Below the pieces are notes generated by a model that did no database searches, was not told where the DNA came from, and was given only the letters and a program-made list of their open reading frames with translations. Positions 1 to 10,156 of a DNA stretch of 64,000 bases are shown here, piece after piece (positions within the stretch are counted from its first letter, which is position 1; every line of letters starts with the position of its first letter). Both the position numbers and the translations under genes were made by a program. Origin of the DNA: an uncultured Poribacteria bacterium (GTDB taxonomy: Bacteria; Poribacteria; WGA-4E; PCPOR2b); NCBI GenBank assembly GCA_958296125.1, contig OY282444.1, positions 1,116,001 to 1,180,000 on the forward strand. Reading direction: 5' to 3'.

Positions 1-854
1 TCCGCCTCAACCAGGGTCACGGTCATCTCTTCGACCAACGCTTTATTTTCCTCTTCTTGCGCCTGCGCGAGGGCGCGCCTCTCTTCCGCCTTGGCACGAG
101 CGATTTTCAATTCTGCTTCGGCTTGATCCGTTTGCAGCTTGGCACCCACATTTTCGCCGATGTCAATGTCCGCAATATCAATGGACAGAATTTCAAAAGC
201 AGTGCCCGCCGCCAAACCTTTTTCGAGCACAACCTCCGAGATCTGCGCCGGATTTTCCAAGACCGCTTTATGGCTCGCGGACGAACCAATCGTTGTAATA
301 ATCCCCTCGCCGACTCTAGCGATGATGGTTGCTTCGCCTGCGCCGCCGACGAGCCTATCAATGTTGGCTCGCACAGTGACTCTGGCTCTGGCAATCAGTT
401 GAATCCCGTCGCGTGCCACAGCGGTAATGCCGGGGCTAGTGTCCCCTTTAGCAGGGACATCAATAATCTGTGGATTGACACTCATCTGCACGGCTTGTAG
501 CACATCTCTACCTGCCAGATCAATTGCGGCAGCTTGTGCAAAGCCCAGCTGAATGTTCGCTTTATCCGCGGCAATGAGTGCCCGCACAACGTCCGTCACA
601 TTACCACCAGCGAGAAAATGCGCCTCAAGGTTGTCAATTCTGAGTTGCAGCCCTGCCTTCGTCGCTTCAATTTGGGGCTCTACAATCGATTTAGGGGGAA
701 CACGGCGTAGGCGCATTGCGACGAGGTCACCGAAGATTCGGACGCGGACCCCTGCTGCAAGGGCGGCAATCCAGAGTCCCAGCGGCACGAACCAAGCCAG
801 CCAAAGGACAAAAAGAATTACGATAATCGCTGGAATGACATATGGAATAACCAT
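1..854 (-). CDS. floA: Flotillin-like FloA protein, second copy, 3' end beyond window
   Basis: SPFH/flotillin-like membrane scaffold of the FloA type. The ATG lies at 852-854, six bases after a perfect AAGGAGG (861-867) that overlaps the stop of the upstream floA copy, so the two are translationally coupled. The N-terminus is a hydrophobic hairpin-like anchor ending in [15 protein letters not shown]. The SPFH part follows, with [24 protein letters not shown] and [18 protein letters not shown]. The visible end is an Ala/Glu-rich coiled coil ([17 protein letters not shown]). It is about 75 percent similar by eye to its neighbour at 866-1768. The family scaffolds lipid microdomains with NfeD proteases; that role is inferred here. 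The C-terminal codons lie outside the window. Confidence 0.9.
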   Translation of the reverse strand, partial: MVIPYVIPAIIVILFVLWLAWFVPLGLWIAALAAGVRVRIFGDLVAMRLRRVPPKSIVEPQIEATKAGLQLRIDNLEAHFLAGGNVTDVVRALIAADKANIQLGFAQAAAIDLAGRDVLQAVQMSVNPQIIDVPAKGDTSPGITAVARDGIQLIARARVTVRANIDRLVGGAGEATIIARVGEGIITTIGSSASHKAVLENPAQISEVVLEKGLAAGTAFEILSIDIADIDIGENVGAKLQTDQAEAELKIARAKAEERRALAQAQEEENKALVEEMTVTLVEA

Positions 855-865
855 CTGAAACCTCC

Positions 866-1768
866 TTAATTCTGACTAATTAGATTTCCTTCTCGAAATG
901 CGCCGGCAATTGCGCGGGGAACGCTTGCTTCCGCTTCAACCACCCTGGAGCGCATCTCCTGTACCCGAGCGGTCATTTCCTGTTTACGAGCGACCGCCAT
1001 TGCCCGCCGCTCTTCCGCTTTGGCTTGTGCAACGACGAGATCAGCCTCCGCTTGTTCCGCTTGGAGTTCGGCACCGATGTTCTTTCCAACGTTCACATCG
1101 GCGATATCAATGGAGAGGATATCAAAGGCTGTTCCTGAATCAAGCCCCCGATCTAATACAGTTCTGGAGATAATGTCGGGATTTTCCAGAACATCCTCGT
1201 ACGTTTCTGAGGCACCAATCGCACTAACGATTCCTTCGCCCACGCGTGCAACGATCGTCTCCTCACCGGCACCCCCGACAAGTCGGTTGATGTTCGCTCT
1301 GACGGTGATCCGCACGGTAGCGATGAGTTGAACCCCGTCGAGCGCGACCGCCGTGATCCTCGGTGTGGTAATCACTCGTGGGTTAACGCTCACCTGGACC
1401 GCATCAAGTACGTCGCGTCCAGCCAAATCAATCGCCGTTGCTTGTTGAAGGCCGAGATCAATTTTCGCCTTGTCAGCGGCAATCAACGCATTGACAACGC
1501 GAATGACGTTGCCACGCGCGAGGTAGTGGGCTTCCAATCGCTCCATATCAATCGTCAGTCCCGCTTTATGGGCACTAATCTGTGCATTTACGATCACCGG
1601 CGGACTGACCCGACGGAGACGCATTCCAATCAATTCAATAATGCGGACGCGCACGCCAGCAAAAATGGCAGCAATCCAAAGCCCAACAGGCACAATCCAG
1701 AAGAGAACTGACAACGCAACAATTATCACAACAGCAAGCAATATGAGAGACATCTGTTCTGGAGCCAT
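866..1768 (-). CDS. floA: Flotillin-like protein FloA, first copy
   Basis: A 300-residue flotillin-like protein. Residues 1-40 form a hydrophobic membrane anchor. The SPFH core contains [16 protein letters not shown] and [18 protein letters not shown]. The tail from about residue 235 is an Ala/Glu/Arg coiled coil ([19 protein letters not shown]). The start has a strong AAGGAGG seven bases upstream. Bacterial FloA is usually about 330 residues, so this is near full length. It follows two nfeD genes on the same strand after a 312-bp repeat-filled gap and is coupled to a second floA copy. FloA and NfeD are commonly encoded together and assemble membrane microdomains; that job is inferred from family and context. 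Confidence 0.93.
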   Translation of the reverse strand: MAPEQMSLILLAVVIIVALSVLFWIVPVGLWIAAIFAGVRVRIIELIGMRLRRVSPPVIVNAQISAHKAGLTIDMERLEAHYLARGNVIRVVNALIAADKAKIDLGLQQATAIDLAGRDVLDAVQVSVNPRVITTPRITAVALDGVQLIATVRITVRANINRLVGGAGEETIVARVGEGIVSAIGASETYEDVLENPDIISRTVLDRGLDSGTAFDILSIDIADVNVGKNIGAELQAEQAEADLVVAQAKAEERRAMAVARKQEMTARVQEMRSRVVEAEASVPRAIAGAFREGNLISQN

Positions 1769-2080
1769 ATTTGACCTCCTTGCATAATATGTTTTTGGCT
1801 CAAGTAAAAAGAAAGTGCAACACGCGAAAAGCGTGAAACGTGATGCGTGAAAACCATTTGTTCATAGGTTCATTGGTGCAGTCGGGCTAGGAAGCCCGAC
1901 CCACAAGGCTCATAGAAAGACCCACGAGGCTCATAGAAAGACCTACGCGGCTCATAGAAAAAGAAAGTGCAACACGCAAAGCGAAACCGGGTTTTTGGCA
2001 AGTAGGGGCGGGGATACCCTCCTATGGTTTCTGCTCGACGATTTCTTAACATGAGCCCTGCTCTTGTAACATATCTATTT
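1769..2080. repeat. Repeat-filled gap between nfeD and floA
   Basis: This 312-bp stretch has no credible gene. It holds a perfect hairpin GTCGGGCT-AGGA-AGCCCGAC (1881-1900), three 21-bp tandem units of the type ACCCACRAGGCTCATAGAAAG (1899-1961), and two copies of AAGAAAGTGCAACACGC (about 1808 and 1961). A low-complexity GTGAAACGTGATGCGTGAAAA tract followed by TTGTTCATAGGTTCATTG recurs near 48020. The hairpin may end nfeD transcription, but no T-run follows it. Confidence 0.7.
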
Positions 2081-2590
2081 TCACAAACTCCGAACGACGA
2101 CACGATTTCCTTCAACGAGGATAATTTCGACTTCAACCTCGGCTTCGATGAAGTCACCAAGTGTAACGACATCAACACGCCGATCGTTAATCAGCGCAGC
2201 ACCGGCGGGGCGTAAAGGAGTAATTGATTTCCCTGATTTGCCGACCAAGTTAACCAAATCTTGGGGGGGAGCTTGAAACCCATCTGCACGATTGGCAGCG
2301 GTATCAAGGATAAATGATTTTCCGAGCCTTGTGCGTCGGAACAGCCAAAGCCCCAAAATTGCCAGCGGAATCGTTAACGCAATCGTAGCACTTGCATAAA
2401 TCAAGCCGACCTTCAATCCAAATTCCACCCACACGAGTCCGATACCTGCGACGATTAGCGTTATCCCGGGGATGCCTGCTGCGCCAAAGCCGGGCAGCAA
2501 GGCAATCTCAATGAACACTAATAAAACCCCTAGACCGATGAGAAAAATTAGAAACCATGACATAGGATCAGGCAATACGTTACGTTTCAT
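2081..2590 (-). CDS. Short NfeD-like membrane protein
   Basis: A small NfeD-family protein with three or four hydrophobic segments (for example MSWFLIFLIGLGVLLVFIE and LALLPGFGAAGIPG-type glycine-rich loops). It ends in an OB-fold NfeD C-terminal domain with GKSGKSITPLRPAGAALINDRRVDVVTLGDFIEAE. I chose the ATG at 2590 (MKRNVLP), which overlaps the end of the upstream protease gene by 11 bases; the ATG at 2563 (MSWF) is also possible. It lacks a ClpP-class protease domain, so it matches the short NfeD1b type. It repeats the C-terminal half of its upstream neighbour, indicating tandem duplication and loss of the protease part. It probably partners with the FloA proteins downstream (inference). 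Confidence 0.85.
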   Translation of the reverse strand: MKRNVLPDPMSWFLIFLIGLGVLLVFIEIALLPGFGAAGIPGITLIVAGIGLVWVEFGLKVGLIYASATIALTIPLAILGLWLFRRTRLGKSFILDTAANRADGFQAPPQDLVNLVGKSGKSITPLRPAGAALINDRRVDVVTLGDFIEAEVEVEIILVEGNRVVVRSL

Positions 2591-4106
2591 CAATCGCTTC
2601 GACGAAGATTTTCGATCCTTCGACATTGATAATTTTCACAGGCGTTTCGCGCATGATAAAGTCACCGGCGGTAACGACATCGATCCGCTTGTCGTCAACA
2701 CGCACCGTGCCAGCAGGCCGCAACGGCGTGAGGGCAATCCCCGTCTTACCCAAGTACTCCTGAAAATCCTCCCGTGGCGCGGAGTGAAATCCCACGCCTG
2801 AATCCATGACAGCATCCAAAACGAGATGATTCCAGGTCCGGGTTTTGGGCAAGATGTAAGAAAGCGCGATTGCAAGCGCGAAGGCAAGGATAATAGCAAA
2901 CGACAGTCCGAAAACTGCTGTCTCTAATTTGTAAGCATTTTGGAACACGAAAAAGACGCTGCCCAACATTAGCACAATGCCAGCGATCCCTGCAATACCG
3001 AACCCCGGTATCACAAACAACTCTACCAGAAGCAGTGCCACGCCGATGATGAATGCGAGTGCCGCATAATCTGCGCTAATATCCAGAAGCCTGTGACCCC
3101 AGAAAAATAGTCCGAGACAAATAATTCCAGCAATCCCTGGAACCCCGAAACCGGGAGTCCGAATTTCCACAAATAATCCGAGTGAGCCCAATCCAAGCAG
3201 TGTCGCACTAATAAGCGGACTGGTAATAAAAAAGACAAACCGGTCTGCCCAAGTTACCAAAACTGTCTCCTGTATCGCGGCCTTTAGTGACTTAATCGCT
3301 TTTACGTTATCATCGCCAAGTTCCATCTGCTTTCGTGCAACCCCTGCGACTGTTAAGGCTTTGCGTTCCCCATTAACTTCAACAATCTGATACAATCCCA
3401 ACAGATCTTCGACGGAATCCGCCTCTCCATCCGCTAGGTTATATTCCAACGCTTCTTCAGTCGTTAAGGTCAGCAGTTCGCCCTCGGCCCCCCCGGCGGC
3501 GATAATTTCCATCTCCGCCCCGACTTCCTTCCTTTCGTCATATTCCTCTTCCCTGAGTGTAATAATTTCGCCATTTGTAAATCTGACGAGGTAGAGACGT
3601 TTGTCTACCATGGCGGCGGCGATATCAGGATTTCTGCCACCCCGTTCCGCTGTTGCACGAATCTTGCCGCGGATATAAGAAACCGCCTTTTCACTCAGTT
3701 CTTCCCCTTGAATTGAGACCGGGGCGGAATCCCCAATTGCGCCGCCGTGCCTCATGACAATCTGGTCGCACGACAAGGAAATCATTGCCCCAGCGGAGAT
3801 TGCCTCCGTGTTGACGTAAGCAATCGTGGGAATCTCTGTGCGCTGGATTGCATCAATAATATCTCGCGCGGCACCGACAGCCCCCCCGGGGGTGTGAACG
3901 TCAAAAATAATAGCGTCCACCTCCGCGTCCGATGCCCGTTGAATTCCGTTGTCAATATACACACGGAGCCCATTCCCAATCTCATTCCGTATATTAATAA
4001 CATACACAAGCGCATCACCGGACGATAGGGCTGCTAACCAAGGAATCGATAACAGGCTGCCAAGCAGTATCAATATACCGCTGAAAATGCGTCTTTTGGT
4101 TTTCAT
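2580..4106 (-). CDS. nfeD: NfeD-type membrane-bound ClpP-class serine protease
   Basis: A 508-residue long-form NfeD (stomatin/flotillin operon protease). Residues 1-30 form a signal/anchor, and 31-230 a ClpP-class protease domain with VHTPGG at 71-76. The likely nucleophile is Ser104 in EAISAGAMIS, and GGAIGDSAPV and a candidate base Lys140 follow. Four to five transmembrane helices lie at about 285-420, and an OB-fold domain (GKTGIALTPLRPAG) at the C-terminus. The start follows GGGGAGGAAAGCCT. An acidic insertion at about 165-235 (REEEYDERKEVGAEME) separates protease and membrane parts. It heads the nfeD-nfeD-floA-floA operon. Family members cleave stomatin-like partners in archaea; the substrate here is unknown. 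Confidence 0.92.
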   Translation of the reverse strand: MKTKRRIFSGILILLGSLLSIPWLAALSSGDALVYVINIRNEIGNGLRVYIDNGIQRASDAEVDAIIFDVHTPGGAVGAARDIIDAIQRTEIPTIAYVNTEAISAGAMISLSCDQIVMRHGGAIGDSAPVSIQGEELSEKAVSYIRGKIRATAERGGRNPDIAAAMVDKRLYLVRFTNGEIITLREEEYDERKEVGAEMEIIAAGGAEGELLTLTTEEALEYNLADGEADSVEDLLGLYQIVEVNGERKALTVAGVARKQMELGDDNVKAIKSLKAAIQETVLVTWADRFVFFITSPLISATLLGLGSLGLFVEIRTPGFGVPGIAGIICLGLFFWGHRLLDISADYAALAFIIGVALLLVELFVIPGFGIAGIAGIVLMLGSVFFVFQNAYKLETAVFGLSFAIILAFALAIALSYILPKTRTWNHLVLDAVMDSGVGFHSAPREDFQEYLGKTGIALTPLRPAGTVRVDDKRIDVVTAGDFIMRETPVKIINVEGSKIFVEAIDET

Positions 4107-4286
4107 AGGCTTTCCTCCCCTATGAAGTAACCGCTAAAGGGTTCAAATCGTTTACCAAGTCGTGCTGATTTTACGTGGCAATGCAATAACTTGGATACAG
4201 GATGGTCTACCTTTTCATTTTAACACGAAAAAAGGGGCACGTCAATATCAAACGCAGCTCAAATTAGGGGTATTGCAATATGCCCA

Positions 4287-7200
4287 CTACTTTAGTATCA
4301 ACATCCGCCGTGTCGCTGTGAATTCATCCGCTGTCAGCGTATAAAAATAGAGACCGCTAGCGACAGGCTCACCCAACTGATTCCGTCCGTCCCAATAGGC
4401 TGCACGGCTTCGACTCTGATACATACCCGCCGCTTGATACCCCACCGCCAAACGCCGAACTACTCCCCCATTCATATCATAAATCGTCAGCGTCACCTCT
4501 GCCGACTCTGCCAACTGATACGGTATCCACGTCTCCGGGTTAAACGGATTCGGATAGTTTGCCAACAACGCAGTCTCTTCAGGAATCAACGAGGCTAACA
4601 GCTTTTGGAGATTCTCAATACCCTGTTTGAAGGCAAGCGAACCGTCATCTGCCACCCGCGCCTGCGCTATCCACCCCTCTATCATCGCAGCATCTATCCT
4701 CCCCTCTTTTAGCACGAATCGCCTGGTGTTTTTCGATGCGGTGTCTACCATGGCAGCATCGGCCCTCCTCCCTCTCCCCATAGGATCTACTATCCTCGAT
4801 CCCCCTGCAGCGTCTACCATCCTCTCTCCCCCTGCCCCGATAGATCGGGATGAAGACACCTGCGGGGGGATTAAGGGGGGTGCAGCAGACGCTGTGGTCT
4901 CCCCAATTCCCTGTGACACGAGGATGAGGTCAAGGATACTGACCACACCATCACCGTTGGCATCCACCGGCGAGTTAGCAGGCACCCTTTTCCCCAACTG
5001 CTGAGCGACGAGAATCAGATCCAAGATGCTCACCCGTCCATCCCGATTCACGTCCCCGATGGCAAGGCCTCCCTCCACAGTAATGTGGATTTGATGCGGT
5101 CCGGCGGGGATATTTTCTCCGGTGATGGCACCAAACTCAAAGTTCTGCAGCGTCAAGCTTGTTTCGCCTCCCGATTTCGCCTTGAATCTTACCTGAAGCA
5201 GGGTGCCTGTGCCGCTCACACCGCTGCTAGAAAGCCGTGCCGCACTGAGGCCTGTAATTTTACCCGCTGCGTTATCAATGCTGCCACCCTGAAAGAAGGT
5301 CGTGCCGCCATCCGTCTTCAGGAAACCGCCTTCGGTCACGTTGATAGCTTCTAGGATAACAGGATCAAACTCAATATCAAACTGCCAGCCTGCCAAGTCG
5401 AAGACATTTTCTGCGCGGATGTCAAGGGTGAAGGTATCGTCACGGTGAATTGGCATCTCGGAGAAAGCGTACCCAACGCCGGCGGGGGTCAACACTGTAT
5501 ATTCCGCATCCGGTTCAAACCCAAAAAAGCCGTTACCCCAGGTGTGAACCGCGACTAACAAGACATTTCTTCCCTGCTGTAGCGTGACAGGGAAAAAATC
5601 ACTGTAATCGTCGCTATCCACCCCACGGAGATTTTCGTAAATTAAAGTTCCATTGAGCCAAACCCTTACCCCACGATGTCCACCTACATACATCGTTGTG
5701 TCGTGTTCCCGTGGCGAATAGAGGGACACAGAGCCGTAGGCAGTTCCGTAACGGATTTCGCGTTTCAGCATATCCTTAATGTTATCCCGTCCATCCCGTC
5801 CTGTAGGAGGCAGTCTGTGGGAGGTCCACACACTGTCCCCGACCGATTTTCCCGCTGTCGCCCCGTGGGTGGCAATTTCCGTCTCTTTCACTGTGCCCCC
5901 ACTCGCCTCTGATAGTAAATCGGTGTCATTCAGGTGATCACCCACTGTGTCTGGCAACACAACCCATAGCCACGGCCCCTCTATTTTCGGAGCATCCGTG
6001 GGAAAGGCCGGATTGCCGTACCAAACGAGCGTCGTTATATTTTCGCGTAACCTATCCAAAGGTGAAAGGTCGGAAATGTTGTTGCGATCGATCGCTAGCC
6101 ATGTCAAGTTAGTTAATCCTGCAAGCGGGGATATATCCGATATCTCGTTGTCTGCAAGATGTAACCATGTTAACCCGGTTAATCCCGCAAGTGGGGATAC
6201 GTCTGATATGTCATTGGCACGGAGATTCATACGAGTTAACCCTGTTAATCCCGCAAGGGGCGATACATCCGATATTCCGTTGTCCACAAGATACAGTTCT
6301 TTCAAGTCTGTTAATCCCGCCAAAGGCGTAAGGTCTGATATATCTCCGCCGCAAATATCTACTTGCTCCAGTTTGGTTAATCCTGCCAAGGGCGATACAC
6401 CGGATACGGGGCTGCCCCAAGTGCGAATGAGTTTCAAGTTGATTAATCCTGCGAGCGGCGACAGGTCGGATACGTTACTACGGGAGAACCCTAAAGACTC
6501 CAGATTAATTAACCCTGCAATCGGCGACAGGTCGGATACATTGCTATCGGTAAAATGTAAATATTCCAAGTTGATTAGTCCTGCAAGGGGCGACAGATCG
6601 GGTACGCTGTAAAAGGAAAAATCTAAATACTGTAGATTGATTAATCCTGTGAGCGGCGACAGGTCGAATATGGGGGTACCATCAAGCCAGAGTTCGCGTA
6701 GATTGATCAGGCTTGCAAGGGGCGACAAGTCGGCTATCTGATTATCTCTGATATTTAACCGATTCAGATTAGTCGCAAACTGAATGCCTGTCAAATCTTG
6801 AATACTCTTGTTCGGCACATCGAGTCTTCCCAATCCTTCCATCTCCGCCACAGTAATCGGGGCATTGGGGTTCTTACCAAGTGCCTCCACAATCGCAGCA
6901 CGCAGGTTCGGATCAGGAATCTGAACAACCGCACCCGGTAGACGCTCCGGCTGCGATGGGCTATCAACCTCCGTCTCCGGGAAGTCCAATGCGTAAATCA
7001 TTGCATTGAAATTAGATGTCCATGCGTCCCGTTTCATACTCCCATTCTTACCCTCTAACACCAGCAAGCCGATGTTCTGTAGCCCTATATTCTCACGTAT
7101 CTTTTTAAGAAACACTTCGGTCTCTAACCCAACCACCGCAGCGGCATAAGCCGCGTCCACCGATCCCTCAAACGCCTCATGAAATCGTGAAATCGGCTCA

Positions 7201-8651
7201 ATGTCACCAAACGCCCCTCCCGTCGCTGCCAGTGCCGCCTTGTATCTATCCATGTCTTCTTGAACAAGTGCGTCCATCGCTGATTGTTCAACGTATAGGC
7301 GTAGGGCTTGTGCTTTGTCATACGCCGGGGTGGCATTGCTCTCTATCACGGAACGCACCTGATCCTCAAACGTTTTCATCCCCTCTGTATGACAACCGAA
7401 ACAGGATAACCCATTCCGCACCGTCGGATCGCTCGCAGCGGGGTTGGAGACAATCTTTATCGGTGCCTCATCTAAACGGAAGCCAGACGCATTGGCAAGG
7501 TAGTATCCCTGTAACCCATTGGGAAGATTAAAGATAACCTCTCCACCATCGTGTGTAAAAGCAAGCGGATGAGTGAAGATGTTCTGTGTCCCCACACCGC
7601 CAGCAAAATCATAACTCTTCCAATATGCCCCATGCTGAGAGGTATGCCGCTCCAACACCCGGTTGTTATTAGAAACACCGGAGTTGTTAGTGCCTGCCCG
7701 CCAGACACGCACCCCCGGCGCATTCAGTAGGTTACGGACCACATCCACTTCCAATCGGGTCTCTAGCTCCCTATCCGTTAATGGCAGGGATAGCAAATCG
7801 TGGTATAGCGGTGGTAAAGATGCTTTTGCGACAAACCAATCGACATGAACCGACGGTATGTCACATCTCATCTCCCCCTGTAACCGACTTAGTTGTTCCT
7901 TCAGGGCAGTCTGTTCTGGCCCATCAAATGGGATGTGATAGGGATACTCTGCTTCTATCTTTGTCCAGCCGTCATTGACATCCCACTCATAGTGTCTGAG
8001 GTCAATGTAGAGGATGATTCCTTGTGAGTCAATGGGTTGTGGGTTGGTGACGGTGCTCCCCCATGAAAGGCTATTGACTAGTTTGGAGAGTGCTTTACGG
8101 GATTCTTGGAGTATCTGCGTTGACTCCCCTGCGTTATAGAGGTGTGTCATTGTGAAGTAACGGGCAAAGGCACGGTCAAACGGTGCGAGCGACATCAGGT
8201 GGGTCTCAATAGTATTGAGCACCTCACCGGGGGAGATGAACTGACTATCGGAGACGGAGGTTGTTGCCCAATCGGGAGCACCTGCTAATATCCAGTTTCG
8301 GATGGTGTCAACTGCTTGGGTGGACAGTTGAGGTTGTGCGAGCGGCATCCGTTTGGCTAGGTCAGTGGTCAGGAGCCGGTTATACAGTTCGGAGGCATCG
8401 GGGTTTCCCGGGACAACGGTTCCGTTTTCGATGAGTGTGTTGTGTTCAATTAAGAGTGTCTCCCGATAGGCACCGTCGGGGCCGTGGCAGATGAGGCAGC
8501 TCTGTCCAAAGATAGCATAGGCATCTTGGGCTATCTGTTGTTGGGCGGATACATTTTGAGAACCGACGATGAACATCCATAGGCCGATGAGGGCGATGCG
8601 ATGCTGTTTACAAGCCCCAATTAAATCGGGGACTAAATCACGCTTAAACAT
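4287..8651 (-). CDS. Secreted c-type cytochrome / LRR / cohesin / dockerin protein, paralog A
   Basis: A 1454-residue exported protein. The signal peptide ends near VSA at 36. A cytochrome-like module follows with CLICH at 52-56 and a second heme motif CFGCH near 416. An internalin-type LRR block (units of the form LSPLAGLINLEYLHFTDSNVSD) spans about 620-870. A beta-rich region with a VWLNGTLIYENL motif comes next. A cohesin-like domain lies near 1070-1185. A dockerin I-like pair of calcium loops (DVNRDGRVSILDL and DANGDGVVSILDL) is at 1197-1247. A FlgD/T9SS-type tail with NYPNPFNPETWIPYQL starts near 1369. A GC-rich palindromic repeat is inserted in frame after the dockerin. The protein is probably surface anchored or part of an extracellular complex; function is unknown. 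Its paralog is at 34919-39220. Confidence 0.92.
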   Translation of the reverse strand: MFKRDLVPDLIGACKQHRIALIGLWMFIVGSQNVSAQQQIAQDAYAIFGQSCLICHGPDGAYRETLLIEHNTLIENGTVVPGNPDASELYNRLLTTDLAKRMPLAQPQLSTQAVDTIRNWILAGAPDWATTSVSDSQFISPGEVLNTIETHLMSLAPFDRAFARYFTMTHLYNAGESTQILQESRKALSKLVNSLSWGSTVTNPQPIDSQGIILYIDLRHYEWDVNDGWTKIEAEYPYHIPFDGPEQTALKEQLSRLQGEMRCDIPSVHVDWFVAKASLPPLYHDLLSLPLTDRELETRLEVDVVRNLLNAPGVRVWRAGTNNSGVSNNNRVLERHTSQHGAYWKSYDFAGGVGTQNIFTHPLAFTHDGGEVIFNLPNGLQGYYLANASGFRLDEAPIKIVSNPAASDPTVRNGLSCFGCHTEGMKTFEDQVRSVIESNATPAYDKAQALRLYVEQSAMDALVQEDMDRYKAALAATGGAFGDIEPISRFHEAFEGSVDAAYAAAVVGLETEVFLKKIRENIGLQNIGLLVLEGKNGSMKRDAWTSNFNAMIYALDFPETEVDSPSQPERLPGAVVQIPDPNLRAAIVEALGKNPNAPITVAEMEGLGRLDVPNKSIQDLTGIQFATNLNRLNIRDNQIADLSPLASLINLRELWLDGTPIFDLSPLTGLINLQYLDFSFYSVPDLSPLAGLINLEYLHFTDSNVSDLSPIAGLINLESLGFSRSNVSDLSPLAGLINLKLIRTWGSPVSGVSPLAGLTKLEQVDICGGDISDLTPLAGLTDLKELYLVDNGISDVSPLAGLTGLTRMNLRANDISDVSPLAGLTGLTWLHLADNEISDISPLAGLTNLTWLAIDRNNISDLSPLDRLRENITTLVWYGNPAFPTDAPKIEGPWLWVVLPDTVGDHLNDTDLLSEASGGTVKETEIATHGATAGKSVGDSVWTSHRLPPTGRDGRDNIKDMLKREIRYGTAYGSVSLYSPREHDTTMYVGGHRGVRVWLNGTLIYENLRGVDSDDYSDFFPVTLQQGRNVLLVAVHTWGNGFFGFEPDAEYTVLTPAGVGYAFSEMPIHRDDTFTLDIRAENVFDLAGWQFDIEFDPVILEAINVTEGGFLKTDGGTTFFQGGSIDNAAGKITGLSAARLSSSGVSGTGTLLQVRFKAKSGGETSLTLQNFEFGAITGENIPAGPHQIHITVEGGLAIGDVNRDGRVSILDLILVAQQLGKRVPANSPVDANGDGVVSILDLILVSQGIGETTASAAPPLIPPQVSSSRSIGAGGERMVDAAGGSRIVDPMGRGRRADAAMVDTASKNTRRFVLKEGRIDAAMIEGWIAQARVADDGSLAFKQGIENLQKLLASLIPEETALLANYPNPFNPETWIPYQLAESAEVTLTIYDMNGGVVRRLAVGYQAAGMYQSRSRAAYWDGRNQLGEPVASGLYFYTLTADEFTATRRMLILK
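4829..4881 (-). repeat. In-frame REP-like palindromic repeat
   Basis: This copy of the dispersed element (CCCCCTTAATCCCCCCGCAG, GTGTCTTCATCCCGATCTATCGGGG on the minus strand) lies inside the coding region after the dockerin. It is translated as PPLIPPQVSSSRSIG. It matches elements at 27040-27110, 29880-29965 and 38614-38691. Confidence 0.85.
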
Positions 8652-9098
8652 AAAGAATGTCTCCTGATGTGCTAGTTTGCAACGGTCGATTTGTTTTTGC
8701 TATAGGTGGCAACCTGGATTATTATACTCAATACGAAGAACTGTGTCAAATATAGATGTGGATGATGCCGATTGTGCAGATTGTTGTTTGACCTGGCTTT
8801 TGGGTTGACTGAAATCACACATCCCTCTACAATATAAACCAACGCTGATACGCACTCCGGGCAGAGACCAAAAGTGAAGCGTGAAACGGGAAAATCGGAA
8901 AACGGGAATCTGTTATAGATATTACGCAATTGACCAATCAGAACCTTGGGTGACTCCCCGTCGTAGCGCAGGTTTCCGAACCCCGATTTTAAGAATTGAC
9001 TTCCCCATAGATGTGTGATAGTATACCTCTCCAATTCAGCTGATTGTCGTTTTATGCGGGATAGGCTAAAAAGAATCTAAAACAAAAGGAGCGCTTTA
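8652..9098. other. Long intergenic region, probable divergent promoter area
   Basis: This 447-bp region separates divergently oriented genes. It contains a low-complexity GTGAAGCGTGAAACGGGAAAAT tract near 8875 that resembles intergenic repeats elsewhere. A 120-codon frame exists on the minus strand, but it lacks a domain and a ribosome site, so I do not call it. Promoters for both flanking genes must lie here; I could not pinpoint them. Confidence 0.5.
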
Positions 9099-9992
9099 AT
9101 GCTTGTTGACATTCACACGAATCTCGGTTGGTATCCGGATCACTATTCCGACGAATTTGTTGAATTCGCACTTGCCGCTAAGAAAGCGAAAATGCGGATT
9201 ACATCGGATGTCTACTTTGCCGGTGAGGAGGAAGCGGAAAAGAACGCCTTCGATTCTACGCCTGAAACCCTACTCGAAGCCACCAAGGATTGCGATAAGG
9301 TTGTTGTGTTCGGGCTGAAAGCCCCCTTCTGCGGCATCGATATCCCGCAGGAAATGGTCGCAGCCTTTGTCAACCAGCATTCAGACCGTTTTATCGGCTG
9401 GTGTTCGGTAGATCCAAACGATGAAGATTGTGTGGATCAACTTGTCTACAACGTTGAAGAGCTTGGGCTTCGAGGGCTGAAAGTCGCACCTATCTACCAG
9501 AACTTCGACCCGCAGGATACGAAACATCTGCCGCTTTTCAAAAAAGCCGAAGCATTGGACCTCCCGGTGATCTGGCATCAGGGCACCTCCTTTGTTCGTC
9601 CCGGACCGTTAAAATACTCCAATCCAGTTATGCTGGAGGATATCGCAGTTGCATGCCCGAAGCTTCGCATGATTATCGCACACATGGGGCATCCCTGGGA
9701 AACCGATTGCGTGGTATTGATTCGCAAGCATCCTAATCTTTACGCCGATATTTCCGCACTCCATTATCGTCCGTGGCGGCACTATCAAGCGTTCATTACA
9801 GCACTTGAGTACGGGGTAGAGCACAAGCTGATTTTCGGTTCCGATTTCCCCTCCGCAACCCCGGAGCAGGTTATCGCTGGACAACATAAGGTGAACGATA
9901 TTGTCGAGGGAACCAAATTCCCGAAGTTTCCTGAAGAAGCGATTCACAACATTATCTACGAGAATTGGAAACAATTTATTCAGCTCGATTGA
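9099..9992 (+). CDS. Amidohydrolase-related TIM-barrel hydrolase
   Basis: A 297-residue protein of the amidohydrolase_2 type (ACMSD-like decarboxylase/hydrolase group). A metal-site start DIHTN replaces the usual DxHxH. Further motifs are the barrel histidines in IWHQGTS and IIAHMGHPWE and the Asp in FGSDFPSATP. The ATG follows AAAAGGAGCGC. Length fits the family (280-330). The change of the second histidine of HxH to Asn suggests an altered metal site; related families with only part of the ligand set still bind one zinc. Two enolase-superfamily genes follow on the same strand, suggesting a small catabolic cluster. The substrate cannot be read from sequence. Confidence 0.85.
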   Translation: MLVDIHTNLGWYPDHYSDEFVEFALAAKKAKMRITSDVYFAGEEEAEKNAFDSTPETLLEATKDCDKVVVFGLKAPFCGIDIPQEMVAAFVNQHSDRFIGWCSVDPNDEDCVDQLVYNVEELGLRGLKVAPIYQNFDPQDTKHLPLFKKAEALDLPVIWHQGTSFVRPGPLKYSNPVMLEDIAVACPKLRMIIAHMGHPWETDCVVLIRKHPNLYADISALHYRPWRHYQAFITALEYGVEHKLIFGSDFPSATPEQVIAGQHKVNDIVEGTKFPKFPEEAIHNIIYENWKQFIQLD

Positions 9993-10156
9993 TTTCGGCG
10001 GGACATAAGTTGCCATTAGTCCCTACGCGGATTGGGACGAGGTCGGGCTAGGAAGTCCAACCTACCAACTATCGGCGCGAGATAAGAAACCCGACTGAAT
10101 TAAAATAGGCAGCAACTTAGGTTACACCTGTGCCCCTACGCAAACAGAGGCTGTCC

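Noticed and set aside
107-858. Several frames opposite to the flotillin genes
   Set aside because: Antisense shadows of a clear SPFH coding frame with no start signals of their own.
6050-6780. Regular repeats suggesting tandem DNA repeats in the 4287-8651 gene
   Set aside because: They are diverged LRR codons, not recent DNA duplications, unlike 36896-37093.
8672-9034. 120-codon minus-strand frame
   Set aside because: No ribosome site, low-complexity repeat inside it, odd composition and no domain; treated as intergenic.
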